The notes under the pieces: generated by a model
What the model was told of the DNA's origin: nothing
Database searches by the model: none
Seen by the model: the letters and a program-made list of their open reading frames with translations, nothing else
DNA from: Kutzneria buriramensis
GTDB taxonomy: Bacteria; Actinomycetota; Actinomycetes; Mycobacteriales; Pseudonocardiaceae
Direction: 5' to 3'
Assembly (NCBI RefSeq): GCF_003387475.1
Contig: NZ_QUNO01000008.1
Location: forward strand, 372,001-436,000
DNA: 64,000 nucleotides
Translations under genes and position numbers: made by a program
Shown here: positions 17,379 to 25,297 of the stretch, one piece after another
Position numbering within the stretch: position 1 is the stretch's first letter
Layout of the letters: each line of letters opens with the position of its first letter

Positions 17379-17929
17379 CCGAGGTCGCCGGGGGAGAAGC
17401 CGAACATGTAGTACGTGCGCACGAGCCGGCTGTCGGTGTCGGACAGGTCCAGCCCCATCGCGTGGATCCGGTCCTCCAGCTGCGCGGTCAGCTCGTCGAA
17501 CAGCCGCCCGCCGACCTCCTCGGCGTCGGCCTCGTCGACACTGTCCACTGTGGTCCGATTGATGGCCATCAGCCGCAGTGTCTCCGGCGAGAGGTTCGGG
17601 TAGAGCGCCCGCAGGGATTCCGGCGACATCAGCTTCACGGGCTGGTGCCCGCACAGGATGTGCCCGATCTCGTGCAGCATGATCGTGAGCTGGTGCAGCG
17701 GGCTGCGCACCGGCGACAAGATGATCGCGTGCGCGCCGGTGACGTCGGTGGCCCACATGCCGGTGATGCCGTCGGCCAGCGGCGCCACCCGGTAGCTGAC
17801 CGGCTGGCCGAGACGGGCCGCGACGGCGTCGCACAGTTTGCGGTACACGTCGTCGACGGTGTCGGCCGCCCCGAGGTCGAGGCCCTTCACGAAGTCGGCG
17901 CAGAGCTTGCGGATAGCCCGTCGTCGCAT
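17375..17929 (-). CDS. ImmA/IrrE-family metallopeptidase
   Basis: A 184-residue zinc metallopeptidase of the M78 ImmA/IrrE type; the active site HEIGH is in LTIMLHEIGHILCGHQP. Relatives cleave XRE-type repressors to switch on genes, which fits the XRE regulator gene immediately upstream. I choose ATG 17929, five bases past the upstream stop at 17934 and with GGAGG upstream; ATG 17974 would add fifteen residues and overlap the regulator gene by 41 bases. It is coupled to the membrane protein gene downstream by an ATGA overlap. Confidence 0.87.
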   Translation of the reverse strand: MRRRAIRKLCADFVKGLDLGAADTVDDVYRKLCDAVAARLGQPVSYRVAPLADGITGMWATDVTGAHAIILSPVRSPLHQLTIMLHEIGHILCGHQPVKLMSPESLRALYPNLSPETLRLMAINRTTVDSVDEADAEEVGGRLFDELTAQLEDRIHAMGLDLSDTDSRLVRTYYMFGFSPGDLG

Positions 17930-17933
17930 GCCG

Positions 17934-18644
17934 TCAGCGGCCTCCGTCGCGGTCCGGACCAGCACCGTCGTCACCGCGCGTCTCCCGGTCGGTGTAGTCG
18001 AAGGCGTTGGCCAGCGCGGTCATCAGCGTTTCGCGGGAGATGTCCTGCTCGCTGGCCCGCAGCACCACGGTGTGCAGGCCCAGGCTCGCCACCAGGGCCA
18101 GCTCCTTGAGTTCCTTGACGACGTTGCCGGCGTACTCCTCGTCGAGGAAGTAGGCGGGCCGGGTGCCGAACGCCTTGGCCAGCGCCAGCAGGTGGATCAG
18201 CGACGGGTCGGCGTTGGCGCCACTGCGGTAGTCGGCCAGCGTGTGCGGGGACATCGTCCACGGGCCGCAGTCGATCCGCTCGCCGTGCTCGCGGATCCGG
18301 CCGATGATCTCCGTCGGCCCGAGCGGCGGCTTGCCCAGCGGGTGCACGAGCTCGCACAGCTGGGTGAGCCGCTCGGCGAACGGGGTCACCGGCAGCGAGC
18401 CCGGCGTGCGCTCGCGGTCGCCGCCGACGAAGTGCCTGGGGTGCACGCCGAAGTGCTCGGCCAGCGCGAGCACCAGCGTCAGCGACGGGTTGACCTTCTT
18501 GCCGCTGCGCAGCTGGCCGATGTAGGAGTGGCCGACGCCGACCGCGGCGGCGATCTCCACGTTGGTGTGCGGGCGGCCGTCGGGGCGCGGCGACCGGCAG
18601 AGCTCCTCCAGCACCTCGGCGAACGTCCGCTCGTGCTCCGCCAC
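17934..18644 (-). CDS. XRE-family transcriptional regulator with duplicated HTH
   Basis: A 236-residue DNA-binding protein with two helix-turn-helix domains. The first (NVEIAAAVGVGHSYIGQLRSGKKVNPS) lies around residues 28-55; the second (MSPHTLADYRSGANADPSLIHLLALAKAFG) lies around 130-160. The GTG start at 18644 is preceded by a GGGGGG-rich ribosome site. It heads the XRE-ImmA/IrrE-MAB_1171c operon and is divergent from a short promoter-ORF-hairpin unit at 18713-18872. Its likely role is repression that is relieved when the adjacent peptidase cleaves it; this is inferred from ImmA/ImmR and IrrE/DdrO precedents. Confidence 0.9.
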   Translation of the reverse strand: MAEHERTFAEVLEELCRSPRPDGRPHTNVEIAAAVGVGHSYIGQLRSGKKVNPSLTLVLALAEHFGVHPRHFVGGDRERTPGSLPVTPFAERLTQLCELVHPLGKPPLGPTEIIGRIREHGERIDCGPWTMSPHTLADYRSGANADPSLIHLLALAKAFGTRPAYFLDEEYAGNVVKELKELALVASLGLHTVVLRASEQDISRETLMTALANAFDYTDRETRGDDGAGPDRDGGR

Positions 18645-18712
18645 CTCTCACCCCCCGTCCCGCTCCCGTTGTACCAGATTGCCTCGGCGGCCCCGGCATG
18701 GCGGCATCGTGG

Positions 18713-18740
18713 TTGACATGGAGTGGATCTCCTCTAAGCT
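18713..18740 (+). promoter_or_regulatory. Strong sigma70-type promoter (TTGACA-N16-TAAGCT)
   Basis: TTGACA at 18713-18718 and TAAGCT at 18735-18740 are separated by 16 bases, close to the vegetative consensus and striking in such GC-rich DNA. It fires away from the XRE gene into about 90 bases ending in a strong hairpin. Confidence 0.65.
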
Positions 18741-18763
18741 GCGATCAGGCGGGTTCCACCGGT

Positions 18764-18835
18764 ATGCATCGTTCTGGGGTTGAGATGGCATTCTGGTGCA
18801 ATCGGGTGACGCGTCGGACCTCGGGAGCCGTGTGA
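18764..18835 (+). CDS. Possible micro-ORF (23 residues) in a short transcript
   Basis: ATG 18764 opens a 23-codon frame beginning MHRSGVEMAFW and ending in TGA 18835, inside the left arm of a hairpin. It lies about 24 bases after the predicted -10 box. There is no good Shine-Dalgarno sequence, so it may be a leader peptide, a signalling peptide for the divergent XRE system, or chance within a small RNA. I include it because promoter, ORF and terminator are so tightly arranged. Confidence 0.3.
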   Translation: MHRSGVEMAFWCNRVTRRTSGAV

Positions 18836-18872
18836 CCGTCACAAGAGGGGAGTGACGGTCACACGCGGCTCC
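18824..18872. terminator. Bidirectional hairpin terminator
   Basis: GGAGCCGTGTGACCGTCAC pairs with GTGACGGTCACACGCGGCTCC across a 9-nt loop, with one two-base bulge. It ends three bases from the stop of the TenA-like gene (-) and closes the short transcript from the promoter at 18713 (+). Confidence 0.75.
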
Positions 18873-18874
18873 GG

Positions 18875-19531
18875 TCAGGCCAGCTCGGCCAGGGTGTTCC
18901 AGAACATCAGCTCGTAGCTCTGGATGAGCCGGCCGTACTCGAAGGCGGCCTCGGTGCCGCGGCCGGCGTCCAGGCCGGCCTGCACGGCGGCGATCGCCGG
19001 CTCGTCGCCGTCCGGGGCGGGGGCGGCGAAGAAGTCGAAGAACGAGCATCCCTCGTCGTCGAAGCCGTAGTGCTGGCGCAGGCCGGTGGCGACCGCCTGG
19101 CAGTAGTTGCCCCAGGCCGAGAAGTTGGCCACCACGGCCAGGGTCACGTCGGTCGGCTCGCCGTTGAGCGCCAGCCAGGCCAGATAGGACGGATACGCCT
19201 GGCAGCCGGCCATCGGCTTGTAGTCGGCCAGCGCCTGCTCGTCCAGGCCCGAGGCGGCGGCGAACTTGCGCAGGTTGTCCAGCGCCAGCCCCTCGCCGGC
19301 GGCCAGCCCGGAGAAGAAGGCGCCGGCGGCGGGGTCGGCGCACCGCGAGGCCAGCACCAGGAAGCTGCGCCAGTCGCTGACGATGATCCGGTGCTGCTCG
19401 GCGGCCAGCGCGGCGATCGCCGTGCGCGAGGCCTTGCCCTCGGCGATCAGCGGCACCAGGCGGTTCTCGTGCTCGCCCGGTGCCAGTTCGGTCCTGGCCT
19501 TCGTCAGCAGTTCGCGTGCCGATGCGGTCAT
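18875..19531 (-). CDS. TenA-like (haem-oxygenase-fold) protein
   Basis: A 218-residue all-helical protein resembling TenA thiaminase II/PqqC-type folds, with the C-terminal IQSYELMFWNTLAELA matching the end of TenA that carries the catalytic Glu. In classical TenA a Cys lies in an L-P-C-x-W-like motif; the matching segment here seems to be ANFSAWGNYCQAV, with Ala at the Cys position, so thiamin-pyrimidine hydrolysis is uncertain. It overlaps the NCS1 permease gene by four bases (ATGA), so it probably acts on whatever that permease imports, for instance a pyrimidine breakdown product of thiamin. No TPP riboswitch is visible upstream. Calling it thiaminase would overreach. Confidence 0.75.
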   Translation of the reverse strand: MTASARELLTKARTELAPGEHENRLVPLIAEGKASRTAIAALAAEQHRIIVSDWRSFLVLASRCADPAAGAFFSGLAAGEGLALDNLRKFAAASGLDEQALADYKPMAGCQAYPSYLAWLALNGEPTDVTLAVVANFSAWGNYCQAVATGLRQHYGFDDEGCSFFDFFAAPAPDGDEPAIAAVQAGLDAGRGTEAAFEYGRLIQSYELMFWNTLAELA

Positions 19532-20934
19532 CGCTGCGGGGTCTCCTCGGTGATGGGCTCAGTCGGCTGTCGGAGCCGCCGGCTGAAGCCCAGCACGACC
19601 GCGGCGTTCGGCGTCCGAGCGGCGACGGCGGCCAGTGCAGCGTAGATCAACCCGGCCAGCAGCCAGGTCTCGACCGGCACGATGCCGGCGCTCGGCGCGG
19701 CGTCCTGACCCGGCAGCAGGCCCAGGCCCCACGCGCCGAACGCGACCGCCAGCACCACCGCGACCAGCCCGGGCCAGTTCGCCAGCGCCGACTCGCGCCA
19801 GGTCGGGATCTCGTCCACCCGCCGCCGGCGCAGCAGGAACTGGTCCACGCACATCACGACGGTGGTGCTCGGCAGCGCGATCGACGACCAGCTGGCCACC
19901 GTGTAGAAGCCGTTCTGCACGTCCGGGAACTGCCAGGTGAACACCGCGGCGATCACCGCCATCAGCAGGCAGGTGTGCCAGCGCTTCCAGCCCGGGACGG
20001 TGCCGAGCACGTTCTGGCCGCCGTTGACCATCTCGTAGTAGTTGCCGTCGTTGATCGCGACGATCAGCACCGTGGCCACGATGCCGCCCAGCCACAGCGC
20101 CCCGAACAGCGAGTACTCGACGGTGTAGTGGAACGCCGGCCCGAAGTCGTACTGGCCGGCCCCGGACAGCTGAGCCATCATCCAGCCGCCGGCCACGAAC
20201 AGCACCAGGCCCACCGCGAAGGCGATGCCGAACGCCGGCGCCGGCCACAGGAACTTCGGCTTGCCGTAGCGCCAGGTGTCGGGCTCGTTGCCCCACATCA
20301 CCGAGCCGATCGCGACCCCGACACCGGTCAGGAACGGCAACTCGGAGGTCGGCTTGGGGCGGGCGTTCAGGGCGTCGTCCGGGATGGTGCCGATGCCCTT
20401 GACCACGAGGTACAGCACCCAGACGATCATCAGCGGCGCGGCCACCCAGCGGGCGAACGCGGTGATTCCCTTGAAGCCGAACAGGTTGTTGGCGATGCCG
20501 AGCACCGCCAGCACGACGCTGATCACCACCACGTGGCCCCAGCCGTACAGGCCGTCGAACAGCGTCGCCAGCAGGTTGAACGCGAACGCCGTCCAGCCCG
20601 CGGCCACGCCGATCAGCAGCAGGCTGACCAGCGCGGAGCCGATCTTGCCGAGGATGGAGCGGGTGAGCAGGGCGTGCGTCTGGCCGGTGGTGGAGCCCAG
20701 GTAGGCCGCCGGCAGCGCGTACAGGAAGTACGCCACCGCGCCGATCGCGCCGGCGGCGACCGCCTGGAGCAGTGAGTAGCCGGCGTCGTGGTACTGGAAA
20801 CCCAGGAACAGATAGGTGAAGCCGGCGGCGAGCGTCACCCACAGCGCGACGAAGTGGTACGGGGACCGGCGCTCATCGGCCGGCACGATGCCGGCGGCCC
20901 CCGTCGAGTAGTCGTGATCCGTCGAGTCAGCCAC
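19528..20934 (-). CDS. NCS1-family nucleobase/pyrimidine permease
   Basis: A 468-residue integral membrane protein with about twelve helices, related to cytosine/purine/hydroxymethylpyrimidine permeases (NCS1). Features include GSTTGQTHALLTRSILGKIGS near TM3 and GSVMWGNEPDTWRYGK in a central loop. GTG 20934 is preceded by GAGAGGGC; a TTG one codon earlier is less likely. It is coupled to the TenA-like gene, which favours a thiamin-pyrimidine or related heterocycle as substrate. The PucR-type regulator gene 160 bases upstream on the same strand may control it. Confidence 0.87.
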   Translation of the reverse strand: MADSTDHDYSTGAAGIVPADERRSPYHFVALWVTLAAGFTYLFLGFQYHDAGYSLLQAVAAGAIGAVAYFLYALPAAYLGSTTGQTHALLTRSILGKIGSALVSLLLIGVAAGWTAFAFNLLATLFDGLYGWGHVVVISVVLAVLGIANNLFGFKGITAFARWVAAPLMIVWVLYLVVKGIGTIPDDALNARPKPTSELPFLTGVGVAIGSVMWGNEPDTWRYGKPKFLWPAPAFGIAFAVGLVLFVAGGWMMAQLSGAGQYDFGPAFHYTVEYSLFGALWLGGIVATVLIVAINDGNYYEMVNGGQNVLGTVPGWKRWHTCLLMAVIAAVFTWQFPDVQNGFYTVASWSSIALPSTTVVMCVDQFLLRRRRVDEIPTWRESALANWPGLVAVVLAVAFGAWGLGLLPGQDAAPSAGIVPVETWLLAGLIYAALAAVAARTPNAAVVLGFSRRLRQPTEPITEETPQR

Positions 20935-21093
20935 CAACGCGCCCTCTCCCCGTGCCCACAGTGCTGGGAAAGCTACTACACGCAGCGTGAGGACCGTCCC
21001 GTCGGCAGGCCCAAGGCTCTTAACCCGAGCGGCGCAAAGTTGATCACAGTGGGAAGCGGGACCGTCGGTTTGTACCCCCGAACGGGTTGTGTG

Positions 21094-22101
21094 TCAGGAA
21101 TCCCGGAGCCGGCGCAGCGCCAAAGCGAGGGTCAGGCGGAAGCGGCCGCCGGGGGAGTGCACGTCGAAACCGAGCGTCGCCTCGGCGCGGGCCAGCCGGC
21201 CGGCGACCGAGCTGTGGTGCCGGTGCACCAGCGCCGCCGCCTTGCGCACCGAGTCCGTCGCGACGACCGCGGTGAGCAGGTCGAGGGTGTCCTGGCCGCC
21301 CGGCTCGGCGGCGAGCCGGTCCAGCGCCGCGAGGTCAGGGACGTCGCCGACCCCGTCCGCGGGCAGCCGCTGGGCGATCGGCCCGAGCGCGCCGAGGCTG
21401 TCCCATTCGACGGTGTCGATCACGCCCGGCGCCGCGAACCGCACCGCCACCGTCGCCGCCCGCCACGACTCCGGGGCCCGCATGGCCGGCACCATCGGGC
21501 CGACGCCGATCGTGTGTCCGGTTGGGACGATCGTTTCGGCCGGCGCCAGCACCGCGTGCTGGCTGCCGATCGCCGCCTGCGGGCCCGGGGGATCCGGCAG
21601 GGCGTGCGGCGTCGCCAGCACGCGGATCGGCGTGAGCGGGGAGAAACCCAGCAGGTGCAGCGCCCGCGACCGCTCGGCGTCGCCGGCCGACGCGCTGACC
21701 GCCAGCTCCAGCAGCGCCGGATCGTCCAGACCGGACAACCGGGCCCGCGTCTCGTTCAGCAGCACGGACGCCGCGATCGCGAACCGCTCCAGCACGATCT
21801 CGTCCAGCGGCAGCGGCTCGCCCGCCCGCTCCAGCCACACCCGGCCGCCGCCGTCCAGCTCGCGGCTCACGGCCGGCGGCGGGGCCTCGGCCAGCGACAC
21901 GCCGGCGGCATCCGCACGCAGCCAGACGCCGGTCTCCGGCACGCTCAGGCCGGCCGGGCATTCCGCCAGCTGCGCCGTGCTGGCCACCAGCCGCTCCAGG
22001 CCGGCGTGCTGGGCCACCAGCACGTCGAAGAAGCTGATCACCCGCACCGCGCTGGCCGCGTCGGAATCCAACGCGGACAGTCGCAGCAGCAGGCCCTTCA
22101 C
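21094..22101 (-). CDS. PucR-family transcriptional regulator
   Basis: A 335-residue protein with the PucR C-terminal helix-turn-helix (residues about 285-335: TDSVRKAAALVHRHHSSVAG, GFDVHSPGGRFRLTLALALR). The N-terminal 250 residues are a variable effector region with no domain I can name. GTG 22101 overlaps the stop of the MFS gene (GTGA), so longer upstream frames are shadows of that gene. PucR proteins usually regulate purine or amino-acid catabolic genes; here the following NCS1/TenA pair is the natural target. Confidence 0.85.
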   Translation of the reverse strand: MKGLLLRLSALDSDAASAVRVISFFDVLVAQHAGLERLVASTAQLAECPAGLSVPETGVWLRADAAGVSLAEAPPPAVSRELDGGGRVWLERAGEPLPLDEIVLERFAIAASVLLNETRARLSGLDDPALLELAVSASAGDAERSRALHLLGFSPLTPIRVLATPHALPDPPGPQAAIGSQHAVLAPAETIVPTGHTIGVGPMVPAMRAPESWRAATVAVRFAAPGVIDTVEWDSLGALGPIAQRLPADGVGDVPDLAALDRLAAEPGGQDTLDLLTAVVATDSVRKAAALVHRHHSSVAGRLARAEATLGFDVHSPGGRFRLTLALALRRLRDS

Positions 22102-23240
22102 GGCGTCGACAGTACCGGCGTGCGCCGCCGGGCGAAGAGAATCAGGCCGACGACCGCGACCGCCGTGGGGAACGCGCCGGAGATGATCACGATCGCCTGC
22201 GGCGGCAGCTCGCCCCAGGGCGTGCCCGCGAAGTACGCGACGAGCGAACAGGCGTTGGCCACGCCCGACCACCGCGCCCAGGCCTGCCCCTGCTGGGTCT
22301 CCGGGACCTGCTCGTGGATCAGCAGGCGGACCGTCGTGCTGACCGTGCCGTTGCCGAGGCCGCCCAGCACGAACGCCGCCGCGATGGCCGGGGCGAACGG
22401 GATCGCGCCGGCCAGCAGGATGCCCAGCGCGCAGGTCAGGCCGCCGAGCAGCAGCAACAGCGGCCGGTGCGCGGCGAACCGCCGGCGGCCGGTCAGCAGC
22501 GCGCCCGCGAGGCTGCCGACCGGCCAGCACGCGAGCAGCAGGCCGTACGCGATGTCGTTGCCGTGCAGGACCTCACGCAGGTAGAAGATGCCGGCGACGC
22601 CTTCGAGGCAGACGCCGAGGATGATCGCCGCCATCACCGGGGCCAGCAGGCGCAGCAGCGGCGTCAGCACGAGCGGATCGCCCGGGCCCTTCCGCCGCGG
22701 CCTCGGCACGGGCGGCGTCGTGGCGACCGCGATGCCCGCCAGGACCAGGAACGACAGGCCGTCGCCGAGCAGCAGCGGCGTGCTGCCGGCGACCGCGTAG
22801 ACGAGGCCGCCCAGCGCCGGGCCGATGATGTTGGACAGCGAGTTCGACGCCGTCGCGACGCCGTTCACCCACGACACCCGGTCCTCGCCGGCGGTGGCGT
22901 TGAGCAGCTTGAAGCCGACCGAGCCGCCGAGCGTGCCCATCGTCGCGCCGACGGCCACCGCCAGCACCCGCAGCGGGAAGTCGTTCACCACCCCGGCCAG
23001 GGTGAAGGTCGCCGCCTGCACGACCAGGCAGGCCAGCCAGGTCCGGCGCGGATCCAGCCGGTCCGCCTGCCGCCCCAGCCACTTGGCCAGCAGCGCCGGC
23101 GGCAGCATGCCGGCCAGGTACACCAGCGCCACCGCCCACGGCTCGGGGCGGTGCGCGGCGTCCAGCACCAGGCCGAACACCGCGACGTTGTCGCCGACCC
23201 TGGACACGATCAAGCCGACGAGCAGCAGAACGACCCCCAT
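22098..23240 (-). CDS. MFS transporter
   Basis: A 380-residue major facilitator permease with ten to twelve hydrophobic helices (starts MGVVLLLVGLIVSRVGDNVA; KWLGRQADRLDPRR loop between TM2 and TM3; SNIIGPALGGLVYA in the fifth helix region). Substrate unknown; such short MFS proteins in actinomycetes are usually drug or metabolite exporters. It is translationally coupled to the PucR-like regulator downstream. It starts about 100 bases from the divergent esterase gene. Confidence 0.87.
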   Translation of the reverse strand: MGVVLLLVGLIVSRVGDNVAVFGLVLDAAHRPEPWAVALVYLAGMLPPALLAKWLGRQADRLDPRRTWLACLVVQAATFTLAGVVNDFPLRVLAVAVGATMGTLGGSVGFKLLNATAGEDRVSWVNGVATASNSLSNIIGPALGGLVYAVAGSTPLLLGDGLSFLVLAGIAVATTPPVPRPRRKGPGDPLVLTPLLRLLAPVMAAIILGVCLEGVAGIFYLREVLHGNDIAYGLLLACWPVGSLAGALLTGRRRFAAHRPLLLLLGGLTCALGILLAGAIPFAPAIAAAFVLGGLGNGTVSTTVRLLIHEQVPETQQGQAWARWSGVANACSLVAYFAGTPWGELPPQAIVIISGAFPTAVAVVGLILFARRRTPVLSTP

Positions 23241-23339
23241 CGGGCGAGGCTATCGGCCAGCCAGTTGGCGGGTCAGGCCATTTGTTCCGGCGACATGTGG
23301 CGGGTGCACGGGCCGCGCCGCCACGGCAGGCTTCATGTC

Positions 23340-24281
23340 ATGACCTACGCCTTCGATCCCGAACTGCTCCCGTGGCTGGCGATGCTGCCCCAGGGCTTGA
23401 CCATCGAGGACGTCGACGCCGCCCGCGGGCGGATGGCCGAGATGGCCGGGCGGTTCCTGGCGTACGAGCCGAAGAACCCGGTCACCGTCGAGGAGAAGCT
23501 CATTCCCGGCCCGGCCGGCGCCCCCGAGGTGCGGGTCCGCGTCTACACGCCGACGAGCGTCGCCGGCCCGCGGCCTGCCTTCGTCTCCATCCACGGCGGT
23601 GGGTTCGTGCTCGGCGACCTCGACATCGACGCCCCCGGCTGCTTCGAGATCGCCGACGAGATCGGCGCGGTCGTGGTGTCGGTGGACTACCGGTTGGCTC
23701 CGGAGCACCCGTATCCGGCGGGGTTGGAGGACTGCTACGCGGCGCTGGAGTGGACCGCCGCCAAGGCGTCCGAGCTCGGCGTCGACCCGGCGCGCATCGC
23801 CATCGGCGGCTCCAGCGCCGGCGGCGGCCTGACCGCCGGCCTCGCACTGCTCGCCCGTGACCGCGGCGGGCCGGCGGTGGCGTTCCAGTACCTCGGGATT
23901 CCCGAGCTGGACGACCGGCTCGAGACGCCGTCGATGACCCGGTTCGTGGACACGCCGATGTGGAACCGGCCCAACGCGGTGCTCAGCTGGAAGTACTACC
24001 TCGGCGGTTCGCCGGCCGACCAGTACGCGGCTCCGTCACGTGCCTCTGATTTGTCGGGCTTGCCGCCGGCGTACGTGTCGGTGTGCGAGTTCGATCCGCT
24101 GCGGGACGAGGGCCTGCTCTATGCGACCCGGCTCATCCAGGCCGGCGTGCCGACCGAGCTGCACCACTTCCCGGGCACCTTCCACGGCTCCAGTGCGGTG
24201 GTCAGCGCCGCCGTCAGCAAGCGCATGGCCGCCGAGCGCGTCGACGCCGTTCGCCGTGGCCTGCAAGGAGGAAAGTCATGA
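23340..24281 (+). CDS. Alpha/beta-hydrolase esterase, hormone-sensitive-lipase family (copy 1)
   Basis: A 313-residue cytoplasmic esterase. The HSL oxyanion motif is HGGGFVLGD, the nucleophile elbow GGSSAGGG, the Asp in CEFDPLRDEG and the His in FPGTFHGS; all triad residues are present. YRLAPEHPYPAGLEDCYAAL is typical of the family (acetyl hydrolase/Aes-like). ATG 23340 is taken because an adjacent ATG at 23335 reads directly into a stop. Its TGA overlaps the ATG of a same-length paralogue, and long stretches of DNA are identical between them, so they arose by tandem duplication. Physiological substrate unknown. Confidence 0.92.
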   Translation: MTYAFDPELLPWLAMLPQGLTIEDVDAARGRMAEMAGRFLAYEPKNPVTVEEKLIPGPAGAPEVRVRVYTPTSVAGPRPAFVSIHGGGFVLGDLDIDAPGCFEIADEIGAVVVSVDYRLAPEHPYPAGLEDCYAALEWTAAKASELGVDPARIAIGGSSAGGGLTAGLALLARDRGGPAVAFQYLGIPELDDRLETPSMTRFVDTPMWNRPNAVLSWKYYLGGSPADQYAAPSRASDLSGLPPAYVSVCEFDPLRDEGLLYATRLIQAGVPTELHHFPGTFHGSSAVVSAAVSKRMAAERVDAVRRGLQGGKS

Positions 24282-25219
24282 CGTACGCGATCGACCCCGA
24301 GCTCCAGCAGTGGCTGCCGATGCTGCCGGCGATCAGCCTCGAGAACATGCCGGCGATCCGGGCGATGATGAACGACCCGCAGGTGCGGGCGCAGTCGTTC
24401 CAGATGCCGACGTACGAGCCGGCGACGCCGGTGACCGTCGAGGAGCGGCTCATCCCCGGCCCGGCCGGAGCCCCGGAGGTGCGGGTCCGTGTCTATACGC
24501 CGACCGGTGTCCCCGGGCCGCTGCCGGGTTTCGTCAGCATTCACGGCGGCGGCTTCGTCGTCGGCGACCTGGACCAGGACGTGCCGATCGCGACCCGGAT
24601 CGCCGCCGAGGCCGCCGCGGTCGTGGTGTCGGTCGACTACCGGTTGGCGCCGGAGCATCCGTATCCGGCCGGGTTGGAGGACTGCTACGCGGCGTTGGAG
24701 TGGACCGCCGCCAAGGCGTCCGAGCTCGGCGTCGACTCCTCCCGTATCGGCATCGGGGGCGTCAGCGCCGGCGGTGGACTGGCCGCCGCCCTCGCGCTGC
24801 TGGCGCGGGACCGGGGCGGGCCGGCGGTGTGCTTCCAGTTCCTGGCGATTCCGGAGCTGGACGACCGGCTGGAGACGCCGTCGATGACCCGGTTCGTGGA
24901 CACGCCGATGTGGAACCGGCCCAACGCGGTGCTCAGCTGGAAGTACTACCTCGGCGGTCAGCTGGCCGACCAGTACGCCGCTCCGTCACGTGCCGAGGAC
25001 CTGTCGGGTCTGCCGCCGGCGTACGTGTCGGTGTGTGAGTTCGATCCGCTGCGCGACGAGGGCCTGGCCTATGCGACCCGGCTCATCCAGGCCGGCGTGC
25101 CGACCGAGCTGCACCTGTTCCCGGGCACCTTCCACGGTTCCGAGCTGGTGGCGACCGCCGCCGTCAGCCAGCGGATGTCGGCGGAGTCCGTCGCCGCCAT
25201 CCGCCGCGCCCTCTCCTGA
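24278..25219 (+). CDS. Alpha/beta-hydrolase esterase, hormone-sensitive-lipase family (copy 2)
   Basis: Tandem paralogue of the preceding gene and also 313 residues. It keeps HGGGFVVGD, a Ser nucleophile in GGVSAGGG, the Asp in CEFDPLRDEG and the His in FPGTFHGS. It differs mainly in the first 60 residues, the lid region that shapes substrate choice, and around the nucleophile (V for S). A good ribosome site (AAGGAGG) lies within the end of copy 1, and the start overlaps by ATGA. The gene ends just before the 57-nt terminator hairpin. Confidence 0.92.
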   Translation: MTYAIDPELQQWLPMLPAISLENMPAIRAMMNDPQVRAQSFQMPTYEPATPVTVEERLIPGPAGAPEVRVRVYTPTGVPGPLPGFVSIHGGGFVVGDLDQDVPIATRIAAEAAAVVVSVDYRLAPEHPYPAGLEDCYAALEWTAAKASELGVDSSRIGIGGVSAGGGLAAALALLARDRGGPAVCFQFLAIPELDDRLETPSMTRFVDTPMWNRPNAVLSWKYYLGGQLADQYAAPSRAEDLSGLPPAYVSVCEFDPLRDEGLAYATRLIQAGVPTELHLFPGTFHGSELVATAAVSQRMSAESVAAIRRALS

Positions 25220-25229
25220 CCCCCGCTCT

Positions 25230-25286
25230 ATGCAGGGAAGGACGCCTTACCCTCGTCCAACGCGGGTAAGGCGTCCTTCCCTGCAT
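25230..25286. terminator. 57-nt perfect hairpin, copy 1 of a dispersed repeat
   Basis: Two 22-nt arms (25230-25251 and 25265-25286, containing GCAGGGAAGGACGCC) are exact reverse complements round a 13-nt loop. It sits between the convergent ends of the esterase (+) and MmpS-like (-) genes and would stop transcription from both sides. The same arms recur exactly at 59703-59759, so this is a family of conserved elements. Confidence 0.9.
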
Positions 25287-25297
25287 CCGGTGGCCTC

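Noticed and set aside
20935-21093. TPP riboswitch upstream of the NCS1/TenA pair
   Set aside because: The conserved CTGAGA and ACCTGA elements are absent on the minus strand.
22314-23339. N-terminal extension of the first esterase frame
   Set aside because: Arg/Gln/His-rich sequence antisense to the MFS gene; the esterase begins at ATG 23340.
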